From JBMNTU01 sp050945895 (GTDB taxonomy: Bacteria; Bacillota; Clostridia; Christensenellales; Christensenellaceae), in NCBI GenBank assembly GCA_050945895.1, contig JBMNTU010000019.1:1-24830 (forward strand): DNA of 24,830 bases, given 5' to 3'. Position numbers and translations under genes: made by a program. Below the pieces are notes generated by a model that was given only the letters and a program-made list of their open reading frames with translations, had not been told where the DNA came from and ran no database searches. This document shows positions 6,738-15,515 of this stretch, piece by piece (the first letter of the stretch is position 1; the number at the start of each line of letters is the position of its first letter).

Positions 6738-9443
6738 ATGAATCAGCTTACATTTACTGCAGAGAACCGCCCACTCAAAGGCCAAAGGCAAATACTTTTG
6801 AGCGGGTTAATCATTTTTCTTGCCTATCTTGCGGCTGCCATCCTGACACATCTACCTTATTTTATTGAAGGAAACACGATGCTGTGGGGCGACGGCATTT
6901 CTTATCTGAATAGCCGTTCGTTTGCCAGCCAAGGCATATTGGGCGGCGACCTGGCCATGTGGAGCCCGTACGAACGCGCAGGCGCCGCCTTTCTAGCAGA
7001 AATGAAGGCTGTATACTTCTACCCTCCCGTGTATCTTTCGTTGTTTTTGCCTCCTGCGCTGTACAGCAATGTGTATTATGTCTTATCCCTTGCGTTGGCC
7101 GGCTCTTTTATGTGTCTTTTTATGGGGGAAATACAACAAAAAAGACCTGTCTCTATTCTGACGGGTTTTGTGTTCATGTTTTCGACCATGTTCGGTTATT
7201 CCCGCGTATCCCACATATCTACTTATTCTACCGTTTTATGGCTGCCGCTCATTTTGTATTTTGTGCAGCGGTATATACGAACGAAAAAACGTTCACAGCT
7301 TCTTTTTTCCGCTGTCGCAATGGCGATCCAGTTTTTTGCAGGCTATACGCAGGTCTTTGTCTATTCCTCTGTATTTGTTCTGTTGTACCTCATCGTCTTC
7401 ATTGAAAAAGATAAGAAATACCTGAAGAAATATCTGATCGATATTGGAATCTGGGCAATTATGCTGTTTCTCCTTGCGTGTGCATTGCTCATTCCACTCG
7501 CAGAGCTTACGGTATATACCAAAAAGGCGGATATAGGTTACTCTTCTTTTTCTCTTCTGTCTACCGATTATCGCATTCTTCCCATGATTTTCTTTCCCGA
7601 TCTCTATCCTTACACCGATAAAGTGCTTGAGCACTCGGCCGAGATCAATATCGAAGTATACCTCGGGCTTATTGTTGCGGTATTCGCGATATATGCAACC
7701 GTCCGGTATTTCCGTGAAAAAAAGATCCGTACTTTTGCCATTTTCACAATCCTTGCCCTTATTTATTCCATGATCGGCAATATTCCGGTGTTAGGCGAAA
7801 TCGTCTATCGTATACCCGTTTTGGGGTCTTTTCATGTGGCCTCACGGATGCTCTTTTTTTACGCGGTCTTTGGGGTTATACTATTCGGTTTAATGCTGAA
7901 CAAGCTGGAAGATAAGAAAGAAGCCAAGAAATTTTTAAGATTCTGCGCCATTGTCTTTGCTTTCGTTGTTTTTGTCATACTCTTACTAAAATCGCTGTGC
8001 GCAACACCCATCGCCAGTGACCAAATGAAAGAGCTTTACGCGGGCATAGACGCCTTCCTGCCTTCTTTGCTGGTGTCCGGCCTGCTTCTTGCTGTTACCG
8101 CACTGTATTGTTACGCAAAATTTTTCCGTAACAAAAAACACGGCTTTATTGTTTTTGCCGCGCTTTTGACTTTTATAACCGTTGCCGATACATGCCGGTT
8201 CAGCCTGTATCACATTGCCTCCATAGACCTTGAAAACGGGATAGACGAGCATGAACAGCTTGCTCTCGCCATTCAGGCCCAACCCGACCAGGAATTCTAT
8301 CGTACAATGGGCGTTTCTTATCGTGAGCTTGATCTTCTTTCCTACCCGCTCTCTTTCTACAACAATTTGCGTTACGATATCAAAGCGTTCAACGCGCCAT
8401 CAACATTTGAGCTGACCAATTGGAGTGACGTATTTCCTTCGCGCGACTTTGTTTTTGTTCCCGAGGTTGGGGATATTATGCGGGAGTACAATTCTACGCT
8501 GTCTTCCCTTTCCATAAAATACCTGGTAGAAAAAGCAAGCCTGTCTCAAAGAGGCGTTGGCACGGGAAAGCTGCTGAATAAAACCGAGCTGTTTCGAACG
8601 GAGGAGCCCATTTCCATCGAACCCTTCGCCGACGACTCTATTCCTGCGATTGCTTACGCGGCCTACCCCGTCGAAATAGACAGCAATAAGCTTTATATTT
8701 TAGAATACTCCAGCGATCTGCAGTCGGCAGACGAATCTCCCACCCTGTATTTTGATTTTTATGGCGGTGGTTACGACGGTTCAAACTTCTCCGTCGAATT
8801 GTCCACAGACGGAAAACAGAATCGCATCCAGCTTTCGGCCGGAGACCAGCCGCTGCCCGAAGGCATCTCTCTTCGCCTTATCGCACAAACTTCAGGCATA
8901 ACCGGCACGGTTGACTTTATTTTCTATGAGGCTGAACCGGAGACTGTTCCATTCGAAGATGTCTACACCGTTCTTGGAACGTTTGGGGAAGTCGTTCTTT
9001 TTGAAAACAAAAACGCCGTTCCCATACTAAATATTGCAAACGGTGTTTCAGATATGAAAGACTTTGACAAAAACGCAGTGCTTGAAACAAGCTTTATTGA
9101 CAATCCGCCAAGCGCGGCGAAAACCGCACCCGGCAGCGCCCAGGTAGATATTATTGAGTTTAAGAATAATTCGATCAAGGGAGCCGTAATAGCGGACGAA
9201 GAAGTGTTTGTCAATCACACGCAATCTATGTATCCTGGATGGAATGTATATATAGACGGGCAAAAGAGCACCAACTACCTGGTAAACGGCATTACGCAGG
9301 GCGCCTATGTGCCTGCCGGAGAACATACCGTCGAGTTCCGCTTCGAGCCGGTATCGGTCTATCTTGGCATTGCGCTGACCTGCGCAGGCATTGCGCTGCT
9401 GGTATTGCTTCTACTTTTGCAAAAGAGAAAACAAAAGAAATAA
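6738..9443 (+). CDS. yfhO: YfhO-family polytopic membrane protein
   Basis: This large integral membrane protein (901 residues) has about twelve hydrophobic helices in the first 510 residues, an extracytoplasmic domain of roughly 350 residues, and a final helix followed by KKRKQKK-like basic residues. The layout and the C-terminal segment with YPGWNVYIDGQ and VPAGEHTVEFRFEP match the YfhO family. In Bacillus and Listeria these proteins work with an undecaprenyl-phosphate glycosyltransferase and a GtcA-like flippase to glycosylate lipoteichoic acid outside the cell. The start is the ATG at 6738-6740, fixed by the upstream promoter; a GGAG lies 13 bases before it. No flippase or CsbB-type partner is adjacent, so the acceptor is unknown. 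It ends 17 bases from the convergent flavoprotein gene, without an obvious terminator between them. Confidence 0.85.
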   Translation: MNQLTFTAENRPLKGQRQILLSGLIIFLAYLAAAILTHLPYFIEGNTMLWGDGISYLNSRSFASQGILGGDLAMWSPYERAGAAFLAEMKAVYFYPPVYLSLFLPPALYSNVYYVLSLALAGSFMCLFMGEIQQKRPVSILTGFVFMFSTMFGYSRVSHISTYSTVLWLPLILYFVQRYIRTKKRSQLLFSAVAMAIQFFAGYTQVFVYSSVFVLLYLIVFIEKDKKYLKKYLIDIGIWAIMLFLLACALLIPLAELTVYTKKADIGYSSFSLLSTDYRILPMIFFPDLYPYTDKVLEHSAEINIEVYLGLIVAVFAIYATVRYFREKKIRTFAIFTILALIYSMIGNIPVLGEIVYRIPVLGSFHVASRMLFFYAVFGVILFGLMLNKLEDKKEAKKFLRFCAIVFAFVVFVILLLKSLCATPIASDQMKELYAGIDAFLPSLLVSGLLLAVTALYCYAKFFRNKKHGFIVFAALLTFITVADTCRFSLYHIASIDLENGIDEHEQLALAIQAQPDQEFYRTMGVSYRELDLLSYPLSFYNNLRYDIKAFNAPSTFELTNWSDVFPSRDFVFVPEVGDIMREYNSTLSSLSIKYLVEKASLSQRGVGTGKLLNKTELFRTEEPISIEPFADDSIPAIAYAAYPVEIDSNKLYILEYSSDLQSADESPTLYFDFYGGGYDGSNFSVELSTDGKQNRIQLSAGDQPLPEGISLRLIAQTSGITGTVDFIFYEAEPETVPFEDVYTVLGTFGEVVLFENKNAVPILNIANGVSDMKDFDKNAVLETSFIDNPPSAAKTAPGSAQVDIIEFKNNSIKGAVIADEEVFVNHTQSMYPGWNVYIDGQKSTNYLVNGITQGAYVPAGEHTVEFRFEPVSVYLGIALTCAGIALLVLLLLLQKRKQKK

Positions 9444-9460
9444 GACAAACCGCCTCATTA

Positions 9461-10693
9461 TTACTTTGCCATACTCTTACCGGCGAGGCAGCCTGTAGAA
9501 AACGCGATTTGGAGGTTGAACCCACCCGTTTTTGCGTGCACGTCCAGCACTTCGCCCGCAAAATACAGCCCGGGCACAAGCTTGCTTTCCATCGTTTTGG
9601 GGTTTACTTCCCGCACGGAAACGCCTCCCGCCGTAACGATTGCCTCTTCTATGGGCCGCACATCCGCAATTTTGATGCGAAACGCCTTGAGCGTATTCAG
9701 CAGCGACTTTCGCTCCTGTTTTGTAATTTCGTTTGCCGGTTTATCCGGGTTTAGCCTTGCCTCGCGCAGGAACGGGACGATCATTTTGGACGGCAAAAGC
9801 TCTGCCATCACATTTTTGAGTTGTTTGTTTTTGGCGGCATCAAATTCGCGCAGCAGACGCGCATCCAGTTTTTTCTCGTCCAGCGCAGGCTTTAGGTCAA
9901 TCTCTGCCCATGTGTCGCCAAACCCCTTGTCTATATCGAGGTAACAGCTTGCAGACAACACCACCGGCCCGGAAAGCCCAAAATGAGTGAACAGCAGCTC
10001 TCCCTGCTCGGTATATACCCGACTTCCATTCTGGAAAAGCGTAAAACACACATTTTTGAGCGAAAGCCCCTGCATTTTGCCGCATATACGGTGCGCATCC
10101 ACCAATGGAATGAGCGCCGGCCGCAACGGCGTTACCGTATGGGAAAAGGACTTTGCGATATCGTAGCCCGCACCGGTAGAGCCTGTCGCCGGGTACGACA
10201 GGCCGCCCGCCGTACAAAGGACAGCGTCTGCCGAAACGGCCCGGCCATCTGCCGCGGCAACCTTAAAGCCCCCGTTTTGCTTTTGGACAGCGTTTACATC
10301 AAATCCATATTCTATTCGCACATTCCGCTCCCTCAGCATTCTTTGAAGCGTTTTTACCACGTCGCCGGACTTACCGGACGTCGGGAACACTCTGCCTCCG
10401 CGTTCCACCCTGGTGGGTAAGCCGTTTTCGTTCAGCAAGTGCACAAGGTCTTCATTTGTGAAAGAATAAAGCGCACTCATCAGGAATTTCGGATTGTTTA
10501 CGACTTGCGCAAAAAAATCGGCAATATCACAATCGTTGGTGATATTGCACCTTCCTTTACCCGAAATAAAAAGCTTTTTCAACAACTTATCGTTCTTTTC
10601 GAGGATCGACACCTGCGCGCCCATACCAGCAGCTGTGTACGCCGCCATAACGCCCGCCGGCCCGCCGCCGATAACCGCTATTTTTTTATTCAT
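9461..10693 (-). CDS. NAD(P)/FAD-dependent oxidoreductase, HI0933/BaiN family
   Basis: This is a 410-residue flavoprotein. The N terminus carries the Rossmann fingerprint IAVIGGGPAGVMAAYTA and then the family signature KKLFISGKGRCNITND. The C terminus has the second FAD segment, VPGLYFAGEVLDVHAKTGG followed by FNLQIAFSTG. One member, BaiN of Clostridium scindens, has been linked to bile-acid reduction, but most are uncharacterised, so no substrate is implied. The ATG at 10691-10693 overlaps the end of the RpiR gene by eight bases and has no strong ribosome site, suggesting translational coupling. A TTG four codons further upstream is less likely. The gene is the last of the surE-rpiR-flavoprotein set. 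Confidence 0.9.
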   Translation of the reverse strand: MNKKIAVIGGGPAGVMAAYTAAGMGAQVSILEKNDKLLKKLFISGKGRCNITNDCDIADFFAQVVNNPKFLMSALYSFTNEDLVHLLNENGLPTRVERGGRVFPTSGKSGDVVKTLQRMLRERNVRIEYGFDVNAVQKQNGGFKVAAADGRAVSADAVLCTAGGLSYPATGSTGAGYDIAKSFSHTVTPLRPALIPLVDAHRICGKMQGLSLKNVCFTLFQNGSRVYTEQGELLFTHFGLSGPVVLSASCYLDIDKGFGDTWAEIDLKPALDEKKLDARLLREFDAAKNKQLKNVMAELLPSKMIVPFLREARLNPDKPANEITKQERKSLLNTLKAFRIKIADVRPIEEAIVTAGGVSVREVNPKTMESKLVPGLYFAGEVLDVHAKTGGFNLQIAFSTGCLAGKSMAK

Positions 10694-11573
10694 TGCTTTG
10701 CTCAAACCGCCGGTTGTACTCCTTGCTTGCGTATACGTCGTTTTCCTTCCACAGCGCTTCCAGCTTTTCGAAGTTATCGAACAGCGTTTCCTTGTGCTTC
10801 AGCCCCAGCATAATGATTAGCAGGTTGATGACCGAAAGCGGCGCAACAAACGAATCCACAAACGAATTCATGTAGCTTTTTGCCAGCAGCGCATAGTCTG
10901 CAAGCTGCGCAGGAGGCGCGCCCGCATTGTCTGTAATGGCGACAAGTTTGCACCCCTTATCCTTCATGTGCCGCATGCCTTCGACCGTGCGCATGGAATA
11001 GCGCGGGAAACTGATAGCCACAACGACATCCCGCTCATCGGCATTCAGCACCTGGCTGAAAATATCGCTGCCGTCAAACTGGATTTTTTTAATATTATCG
11101 GTAACATACCCAAGATAGTATGCCAAAAATTCCGCCAATGGCGCGCTGGAGCGCGTACCCATCAGGTAAATGGTGCGTGCCTTTGCGATGCACTCTACGG
11201 CCTGTTCGATTTCGAGCGGGCTGTTTTTATCTTTTGTAACGCGCAGGTTGTTTATGTCCGTTTTAAACGAAGCGTTTATAATCTCTTCCGTGCTCAGTCC
11301 ATCCATAAATTGCAGGCGCTGCACACTTGTCAGCCGGTTTTGAATTGCTTCCTGCAAATCCTTCTGCATTTTTGGGTAGCCGTCGTAGCCCAGTGCATAC
11401 GCAAACCGCACAATGGTAGATTCGCTCACCCCTACCGTTTTACTTAATGCGGCTGCCGTCATATATGCCGCCTTATCATAATTTTGCATAATATATTCGG
11501 AAATCAGCTTTTGGCCCTTGGAAAACGTATCGTATTTCAGGTTGAGCCGATCCAGTAAATTGCCGGTATACAT
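10686..11573 (-). CDS. MurR/RpiR-family transcriptional regulator (HTH plus SIS)
   Basis: This 295-residue DNA-binding regulator has an N-terminal RpiR helix-turn-helix (about residues 1-77, with AAALSKTVGVSESTIVRFAYALG). A SIS phosphosugar-binding domain follows (about 110-240, with YLMGTRSSAPLAEFLAYYLG and VVVAISFPRYSMRTVEGM). Family members usually sense a phosphosugar and control a nearby sugar operon. None is adjacent here: its neighbours are surE and a flavoprotein, so the target is unclear. GGAGGA lies five bases before the ATG. It sits 37 bases after the surE stop and may also have its own promoter inside the surE end. Confidence 0.92.
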   Translation of the reverse strand: MYTGNLLDRLNLKYDTFSKGQKLISEYIMQNYDKAAYMTAAALSKTVGVSESTIVRFAYALGYDGYPKMQKDLQEAIQNRLTSVQRLQFMDGLSTEEIINASFKTDINNLRVTKDKNSPLEIEQAVECIAKARTIYLMGTRSSAPLAEFLAYYLGYVTDNIKKIQFDGSDIFSQVLNADERDVVVAISFPRYSMRTVEGMRHMKDKGCKLVAITDNAGAPPAQLADYALLAKSYMNSFVDSFVAPLSVINLLIIMLGLKHKETLFDNFEKLEALWKENDVYASKEYNRRFEQSNE

Positions 11574-11604
11574 ATATTTCCTCCGTGTCGCTTTCGTTTT
11601 TTCT

Positions 11605-11632
11605 ATTGTATCATAACCGGGGAAAAGCGCAA
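11605..11632 (-). promoter_or_regulatory. Possible internal promoter for the rpiR gene
   Basis: On the minus strand TTGCGC (11627-11632) and TACAAT (11605-11610) are 16 bases apart, partly inside the end of surE. The -10 box is good and the -35 box is weak. Confidence 0.4.
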
Positions 11633-12417
11633 TTTATTTTTGAAATATTGCATTCCGCATCTTGCATGGCGCTTTGCGCCGTCAAGTTCCAAGTCAGCGG
11701 CGATATGGTAATATAACCTTCGTCAATCCATTTTATGTCCGTTTGATAGGTTTCGTTGTATTCCTGCCTGACTGGTTTGCCTGCCATCCAGTAGTGCGTC
11801 CTGCCAAAGGAATCCGACTCCATCCTGTAGCCGCCTTCGTAGCGCAGCTTTCCTTGCTGGCACGCCTTTATTCCCCGTACTTCCTCTCTTTTTACCGGTG
11901 GAAAATTGACATTGTAAATATATCCCTGTAAAACGGAGCTGTCTAAATCGTCGACCATCTCCGCAGCCACTTCCGCCGAGTCCGCCAACATCTTTCGTAT
12001 CTCCTGCTGCTCTGTCGGCCATTTCAGGTGCTGCGAAAATGCAATTGCTGCATACCCTGCCATGCATGCTTCCAGCGCTGCGCCCACCGTGCCCGAATAA
12101 TTGATATCCGTTCCCAGGTTTCCGCCGATATTAATTCCCGACACCACCAGTTCGGCATCCGGCACAAGCATAGAGAGCGCAAACTTCGCGCAGTCTGCCG
12201 GCATACCTGTTATGCTGTAGGCTTCTATCCCCTCATAATCGGCAAGCTCTGCTTTTTGGTAATGGATCGGCGTGTGCAGCGTCAGCCCGCAGGACGACGC
12301 ACTTCGCTCCCGGTCGGGCGCCGCCACGACGACCTCATGCTTTTTGCTGAGCGCGCGCGCCAGCAGAATGAGCCCAATCCCATGAATCCCATCGTCATTT
12401 GTCATCAGTATTTTCAT
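11611..12417 (-). CDS. surE: 5'/3'-nucleotidase SurE
   Basis: SurE is a metal-dependent phosphatase that removes phosphate from nucleoside monophosphates in the cytosol. The 268-residue protein starts with the signature MKILMTNDDGIHG, whose two Asp (8 and 9) bind the metal. It also has the Ser run at residues 39-42 and the conserved SGINIGGNLGTDINYSGTV block (93-111) with metal-ligand Asn100. The ATG at 12415-12417 is chosen because family members begin exactly here. A GGGGG lies about six bases upstream, and a promoter starts transcription only about 26 bases before it, which excludes the longer frame to 12444. Confidence 0.95.
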   Translation of the reverse strand: MKILMTNDDGIHGIGLILLARALSKKHEVVVAAPDRERSASSCGLTLHTPIHYQKAELADYEGIEAYSITGMPADCAKFALSMLVPDAELVVSGINIGGNLGTDINYSGTVGAALEACMAGYAAIAFSQHLKWPTEQQEIRKMLADSAEVAAEMVDDLDSSVLQGYIYNVNFPPVKREEVRGIKACQQGKLRYEGGYRMESDSFGRTHYWMAGKPVRQEYNETYQTDIKWIDEGYITISPLTWNLTAQSAMQDAECNISKINCAFPRL

Positions 12418-12449
12418 TTCTGCCCCCTTTTTTTGCCAATCCATCGTCT

Positions 12450-12478
12450 ATGATAGGCTGTATTCCCAAAAAAATCAA
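12450..12478 (-). promoter_or_regulatory. SigA-type promoter of surE
   Basis: On the minus strand TTGATT (12473-12478) and TATCAT (12450-12455) are separated by 17 bases, placing the start of transcription near 12443. Confidence 0.6.
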
Positions 12479-12556
12479 CCCATCTTTCCTGCGCCACCGC
12501 TTCACTCTCAGGCATCCTATGCATATTTTTTGTCGGCCAATCGGACTTTGTGAAAA

Positions 12557-12586
12557 CAAAAAATCCCCCGGCTTTGTGTCGGGGGC
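12557..12586 (-). terminator. Rho-independent terminator of the glycosyltransferase gene
   Basis: On the minus strand CCCCCG (12580-12585) pairs with CGGGGG (12565-12570) across a nine-base loop and is followed by ATTTTTTG. It lies about 85 bases after the glycosyltransferase stop and before the surE promoter. Confidence 0.85.
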
Positions 12587-12670
12587 AGTGTACACCAAAG
12601 TTTTTCGTTTAATGGAATAGGCGCATTCCAAACATACACCAGGCTGCATGGCGGGCAGAAAACATCTCTT

Positions 12671-13915
12671 TTATTCGGCGCCTTCCGTCTGCTGTTCCAT
12701 GCCCCGTATAAGCGCCGATTGCTTAGCATGGCCGTGGCTGATATGTTCCCATGTTTTCTCCTTGCGAAAAAGCGCAACCACCGATATCGGTATCCACGAA
12801 AACATAAACACACCGTACATAAAAATACTTTTGGCAATTCGTTTGTCGTAGCGCCTAGAAAGTATTGCAATAACCAGCGCAATGGCTGTTACCCCCGCAT
12901 ATAGCAGCGCAACTGTCAAAAGCAGGCTTGCAGCATAGTCTCCCACTGCCTGCACCGAGTTTAGGGTGGACATTTTACCGATATAGTAAGCTATTACCAC
13001 AAACGCAGAAATCCCCTGCACGAATGGCGACATCAATATCATGGCACCGTCAAACCGTAACATCCTTTTCTTATGCTTTGCTTTGATCACTTTCTTCATT
13101 TTCATGCCGGATACCTGCATAAGACCGCTAATCCAGCGCTGGCGCTGGCGTATAGAAACAGCAAAGGAATTCGGTTCTTCATCATAAGCGATTGCGCCCG
13201 GCACCCATGCAATACGCTCTCCAAGAATGGTGCAATCCGCACCAAATTCCGCATCCTCGGTAAGCGTTACAGTATTCCAGCCGCCGTTTTTTTCAAGAAC
13301 AGAGCGGTGAAACGCGAGGGCCGTTCCGTTGGGCTTTGCGGACAAGCCAATATTTGCCCTTGCTTTGTTAAAAAACAGGTTCATCGTATTAAAATAGAGG
13401 CCATAGCACCCTGCAACCCAGCTATCATAAGGGTTTTTTGCCTCGTTTAGGCCTTTTGCGACGGTATATCCATCACAAAACACGTTATTCATTTCCTTCA
13501 GGAAGTTTTTGTCCGCATAGTTGTCCGCGTCAAAAATGCAGTAGACATCGTGTTTTTCATTACACAATACGCGAAACGCCTCTTTTAGCGCGTCACCTTT
13601 ACACCGCACGTCCCCCTGGCATTCGATTATCTTTGCGCCGGCTTTGCGTGCCACACTTTCTGTATCATCCGTGCAATTGTTTGGAATGACATAAATATCG
13701 ATCAAATCAGCCGGATACTCTTGCAAGTGTATGCTCTTTATCAAGTTTCCTATTACGGCTTCTTCATTTCTTGCAGCAATCAAAACTGCAAATTTTATTT
13801 TAGGAGCATGCTGCCCAAACGGTTTCGACTTGAAAATCGCAAACAGCATAATAATTACAAAATACGCGCCAAACACCTTTACTGCTATGTTCAGAACAGA
13901 AATAACATCTAACAT
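12671..13915 (-). CDS. Membrane-bound family 2 glycosyltransferase
   Basis: The 414-residue protein has an N-terminal membrane helix (about residues 5-27), a cytosolic GT-A domain and C-terminal helices (about 290-400). The catalytic motifs are visible: VLIAARNEEAVIGN at the start of the fold, the DAD metal site at 129-131, TED at 219-221 (acid/base region) and QRQRW at 257-261. The QxxRW motif and the membrane helices place it with processive cellulose-synthase- or hyaluronan-synthase-like GT2 enzymes. The product is unknown; an exopolysaccharide or cell-wall glycan is likely. The ATG at 13913-13915 has GGGGG about eight bases upstream. The gene is flanked by unrelated operons and appears monocistronic. 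Confidence 0.88.
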   Translation of the reverse strand: MLDVISVLNIAVKVFGAYFVIIMLFAIFKSKPFGQHAPKIKFAVLIAARNEEAVIGNLIKSIHLQEYPADLIDIYVIPNNCTDDTESVARKAGAKIIECQGDVRCKGDALKEAFRVLCNEKHDVYCIFDADNYADKNFLKEMNNVFCDGYTVAKGLNEAKNPYDSWVAGCYGLYFNTMNLFFNKARANIGLSAKPNGTALAFHRSVLEKNGGWNTVTLTEDAEFGADCTILGERIAWVPGAIAYDEEPNSFAVSIRQRQRWISGLMQVSGMKMKKVIKAKHKKRMLRFDGAMILMSPFVQGISAFVVIAYYIGKMSTLNSVQAVGDYAASLLLTVALLYAGVTAIALVIAILSRRYDKRIAKSIFMYGVFMFSWIPISVVALFRKEKTWEHISHGHAKQSALIRGMEQQTEGAE

Positions 13916-14229
13916 ATAATTGCCCCCTAATTTCTGAAACGCAGTATAACCCCCATAAATCCGCCTGAGTCTCAAAATAGTATTCACTTGATTGTATTCA
14001 TTGTATCTTCATTTTCTTTGGATTTCTGAAAGTATTTCTTAACATTCTATGAAGGAATAAATCCATGCGGCCTCACAGACCCCTCTCCCCTACATTGGGA
14101 TGCCCTATCCTCTCCTGAAAAGATATATCAGAAAGCTTATACTTGGCTGGGCGCTGCACACAGTCAGGCCGCCATATGCCGATCCGCTTAGCCGCTTTAT
14201 ATCCCCAAGCTTCAAATACCGGCAATATA
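13916..14229. other. Intergenic region with a GC-balanced, possibly structured block
   Basis: The part next to the glycosyltransferase gene (13916-14060) is AT-rich and probably holds its promoter, although I find no convincing -35/-10 pair. The part at 14064-14175 is more GC-rich. GCGGCCT (14067-14073) is complementary to AGGCCGC (14166-14172), so an RNA from either strand could close a stem around about 90 bases. I do not recognise an RNA family. No ORF here has a ribosome-binding site. Confidence 0.35.
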
Positions 14230-14266
14230 AAATTGCTATGCGCTTACTTGACGCATAGCAATTTTT
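14230..14266 (-). terminator. Terminator hairpin at the end of the hydrogenase-linked cluster
   Basis: A perfect 13-base stem (14230-14242 with 14252-14264) encloses a nine-base loop. On the minus strand it is followed by TATATT. On the plus strand the stem's own TTT runs into TTTTT, so the hairpin could stop transcription both ways. The nearest upstream gene is the GHKL ATPase ending at 14338 on the minus strand. Confidence 0.8.
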
Positions 14267-14337
14267 CCCTATTCAAACTATTATGTTACGTCGCGTCTTC
14301 GGCCGCATTAGGCCAAGGGACATTTGCATTGCGTATT

Positions 14338-14889
14338 TTATAGCTCCGCATATTCCGGCGGAAACATTTCCGCCAAGTTTTCCTTCAGCCAAGACGACAC
14401 ATCCGGCAAATCGAGCGGTACCCCCTCACCCAACACGCCGCGCACCTCGCGCGTATCCAGCGTTTCTCTTTTCCCGTCAATTTCTACTGTTATGACAAAG
14501 TCCAGATCGGGGTTGCATACAATAAGCGTATGCGCCGTACCCGCGAAATCGCCGATGGGCATGCGGTCTATGTTATCTAGCACATAGCGCGCCACAATCC
14601 TTGTTCCCTCTCCCACCTTAGAGGTGATGGAAAAGCTTCCGCCGGACGCCTGAGCGCTTGCCATAAACAACGGGATACCCAGCCCAACCCTGCGCGTCGT
14701 ACGCGTTGTCGTAAACGGGCTGGTCACATTTCGGACCATTTCGCTGTCCATTCCCTTGCCGTTGTCGCCGATTCGCACTTCTATACGGTCTTCTTTCCTG
14801 GATATAAGAAGTGAAATTTCAATCAGCGCAGCGCCTGCCGTAATGGAATTTTGGGCAATATCCATAATATGCAGGGATATCTCTCTCAT
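14338..14889 (-). CDS. Stand-alone GHKL ATPase (histidine-kinase-like), hydrogenase-associated
   Basis: The 183-residue protein consists of a HATPase_c domain plus a C-terminal tail of about 75 residues. The N-box (LHIMDIAQNSITAGA), the G1 box (DNGKGM) and the G2 box (RRVGLGIPLF) are intact, so it should bind ATP. There is no dimerisation or phospho-acceptor His domain: the N-box begins within the first 20 residues. Similar single-domain ATPases are encoded next to NuoE-like and NuoF-like subunits of [FeFe] hydrogenases in many Clostridia, where their role is unknown. The ATG at 14887-14889 is 15 bases after the NuoE-like gene, with GGAG upstream. It is the last gene before the terminator at 14230-14266. 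Confidence 0.85.
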   Translation of the reverse strand: MREISLHIMDIAQNSITAGAALIEISLLISRKEDRIEVRIGDNGKGMDSEMVRNVTSPFTTTRTTRRVGLGIPLFMASAQASGGSFSITSKVGEGTRIVARYVLDNIDRMPIGDFAGTAHTLIVCNPDLDFVITVEIDGKRETLDTREVRGVLGEGVPLDLPDVSSWLKENLAEMFPPEYAEL

Positions 14890-14904
14890 CGGGAGCTCCG
14901 CTTC

Positions 14905-15387
14905 TTAGCTGTTTTTATATTTTGCGAGTATATCTGCAATATCGTCCGGAACAAGTCTTCCATATACCTGGTCGCCAATCATCATAACCGGCGCAAGGCC
15001 ACAGCAGCCCAGGCAACGTGTTGCCTCAAGCGTAAACAGCCTGTCTTCCGTTGTCGCTCCTGGGGGAACTCCAAGCTGTGCTTCCAGCTCGTTTAATATG
15101 CCTTCCGCTTTTTTTACATAGCAAGCCGTACCCATACAAACGCCAATGACGTTTTCGCCCTTTTCCTCTAAAGCAAACTGCGAATAGAATGTTGCAACGC
15201 CAAACACGTCAGACATGGGAATTTGCATTTGCTCCGATATAAATTTTTGTACGTCGAAGGGCAGTGACCCAAAAATATCCTGCGCCTTTTGCATAATAGG
15301 CATCAACGGGCCAGGCTCGTTTTTCACCTTTTCGATATAAGCGCCCAATTCGTCGTACTTCGTTTTTTGTTCAGCAGCCATTGCCAT
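14905..15387 (-). CDS. NuoE-like [2Fe-2S] subunit (hydrogenase HydC / complex I 24 kDa type)
   Basis: This is a 160-residue thioredoxin-fold ferredoxin of the NuoE/HydC family, which carries one [2Fe-2S] cluster and passes electrons between a NuoF-type NADH subunit and other Fe-S proteins. The cluster ligands are visible: the first pair in GVCMGTACYVKK (Cys-x4-Cys) and the second pair in ATRCLGCCGLAP. The helical N terminus (LMPIMQKAQDIFG and DVFGVATFYSQF) is typical. The ATG at 15385-15387 has GGAGG 11 bases upstream and AGAGG nearer. It is followed 15 bases later by the GHKL ATPase. No NuoF/HydB gene lies next to it in this window, which is unusual. Confidence 0.92.
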   Translation of the reverse strand: MAMAAEQKTKYDELGAYIEKVKNEPGPLMPIMQKAQDIFGSLPFDVQKFISEQMQIPMSDVFGVATFYSQFALEEKGENVIGVCMGTACYVKKAEGILNELEAQLGVPPGATTEDRLFTLEATRCLGCCGLAPVMMIGDQVYGRLVPDDIADILAKYKNS

Positions 15388-15428
15388 AAAACCTCTAGCC
15401 TCCTTAAACCAATAAAAATTCTTCAGGG

Positions 15429-15446
15429 CCGCACCCGATTGTGCGG
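15429..15446 (-). other. Hairpin in the leader of the NuoE-like gene
   Basis: CCGCAC (15429-15434) and GTGCGG (15441-15446) form a six-base stem in the 128-base gap between the PHP gene and the NuoE-like gene. No T-run follows on the minus strand, so it is not a plain terminator. It could be an RNA processing or stability element separating the two parts of the cluster. Confidence 0.3.
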
Positions 15447-15515
15447 ATAATCACAAACCCATACGCACATTATTTTAACATATCCAGATAGAATATGCAC
15501 GGCTTTTCACAAGAA

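Noticed and set aside
14143..14343. A 66-codon plus-strand frame over the terminator at 14230-14266
   Set aside because: It reads through a perfect terminator hairpin, lacks a ribosome site and has an unconvincing composition.
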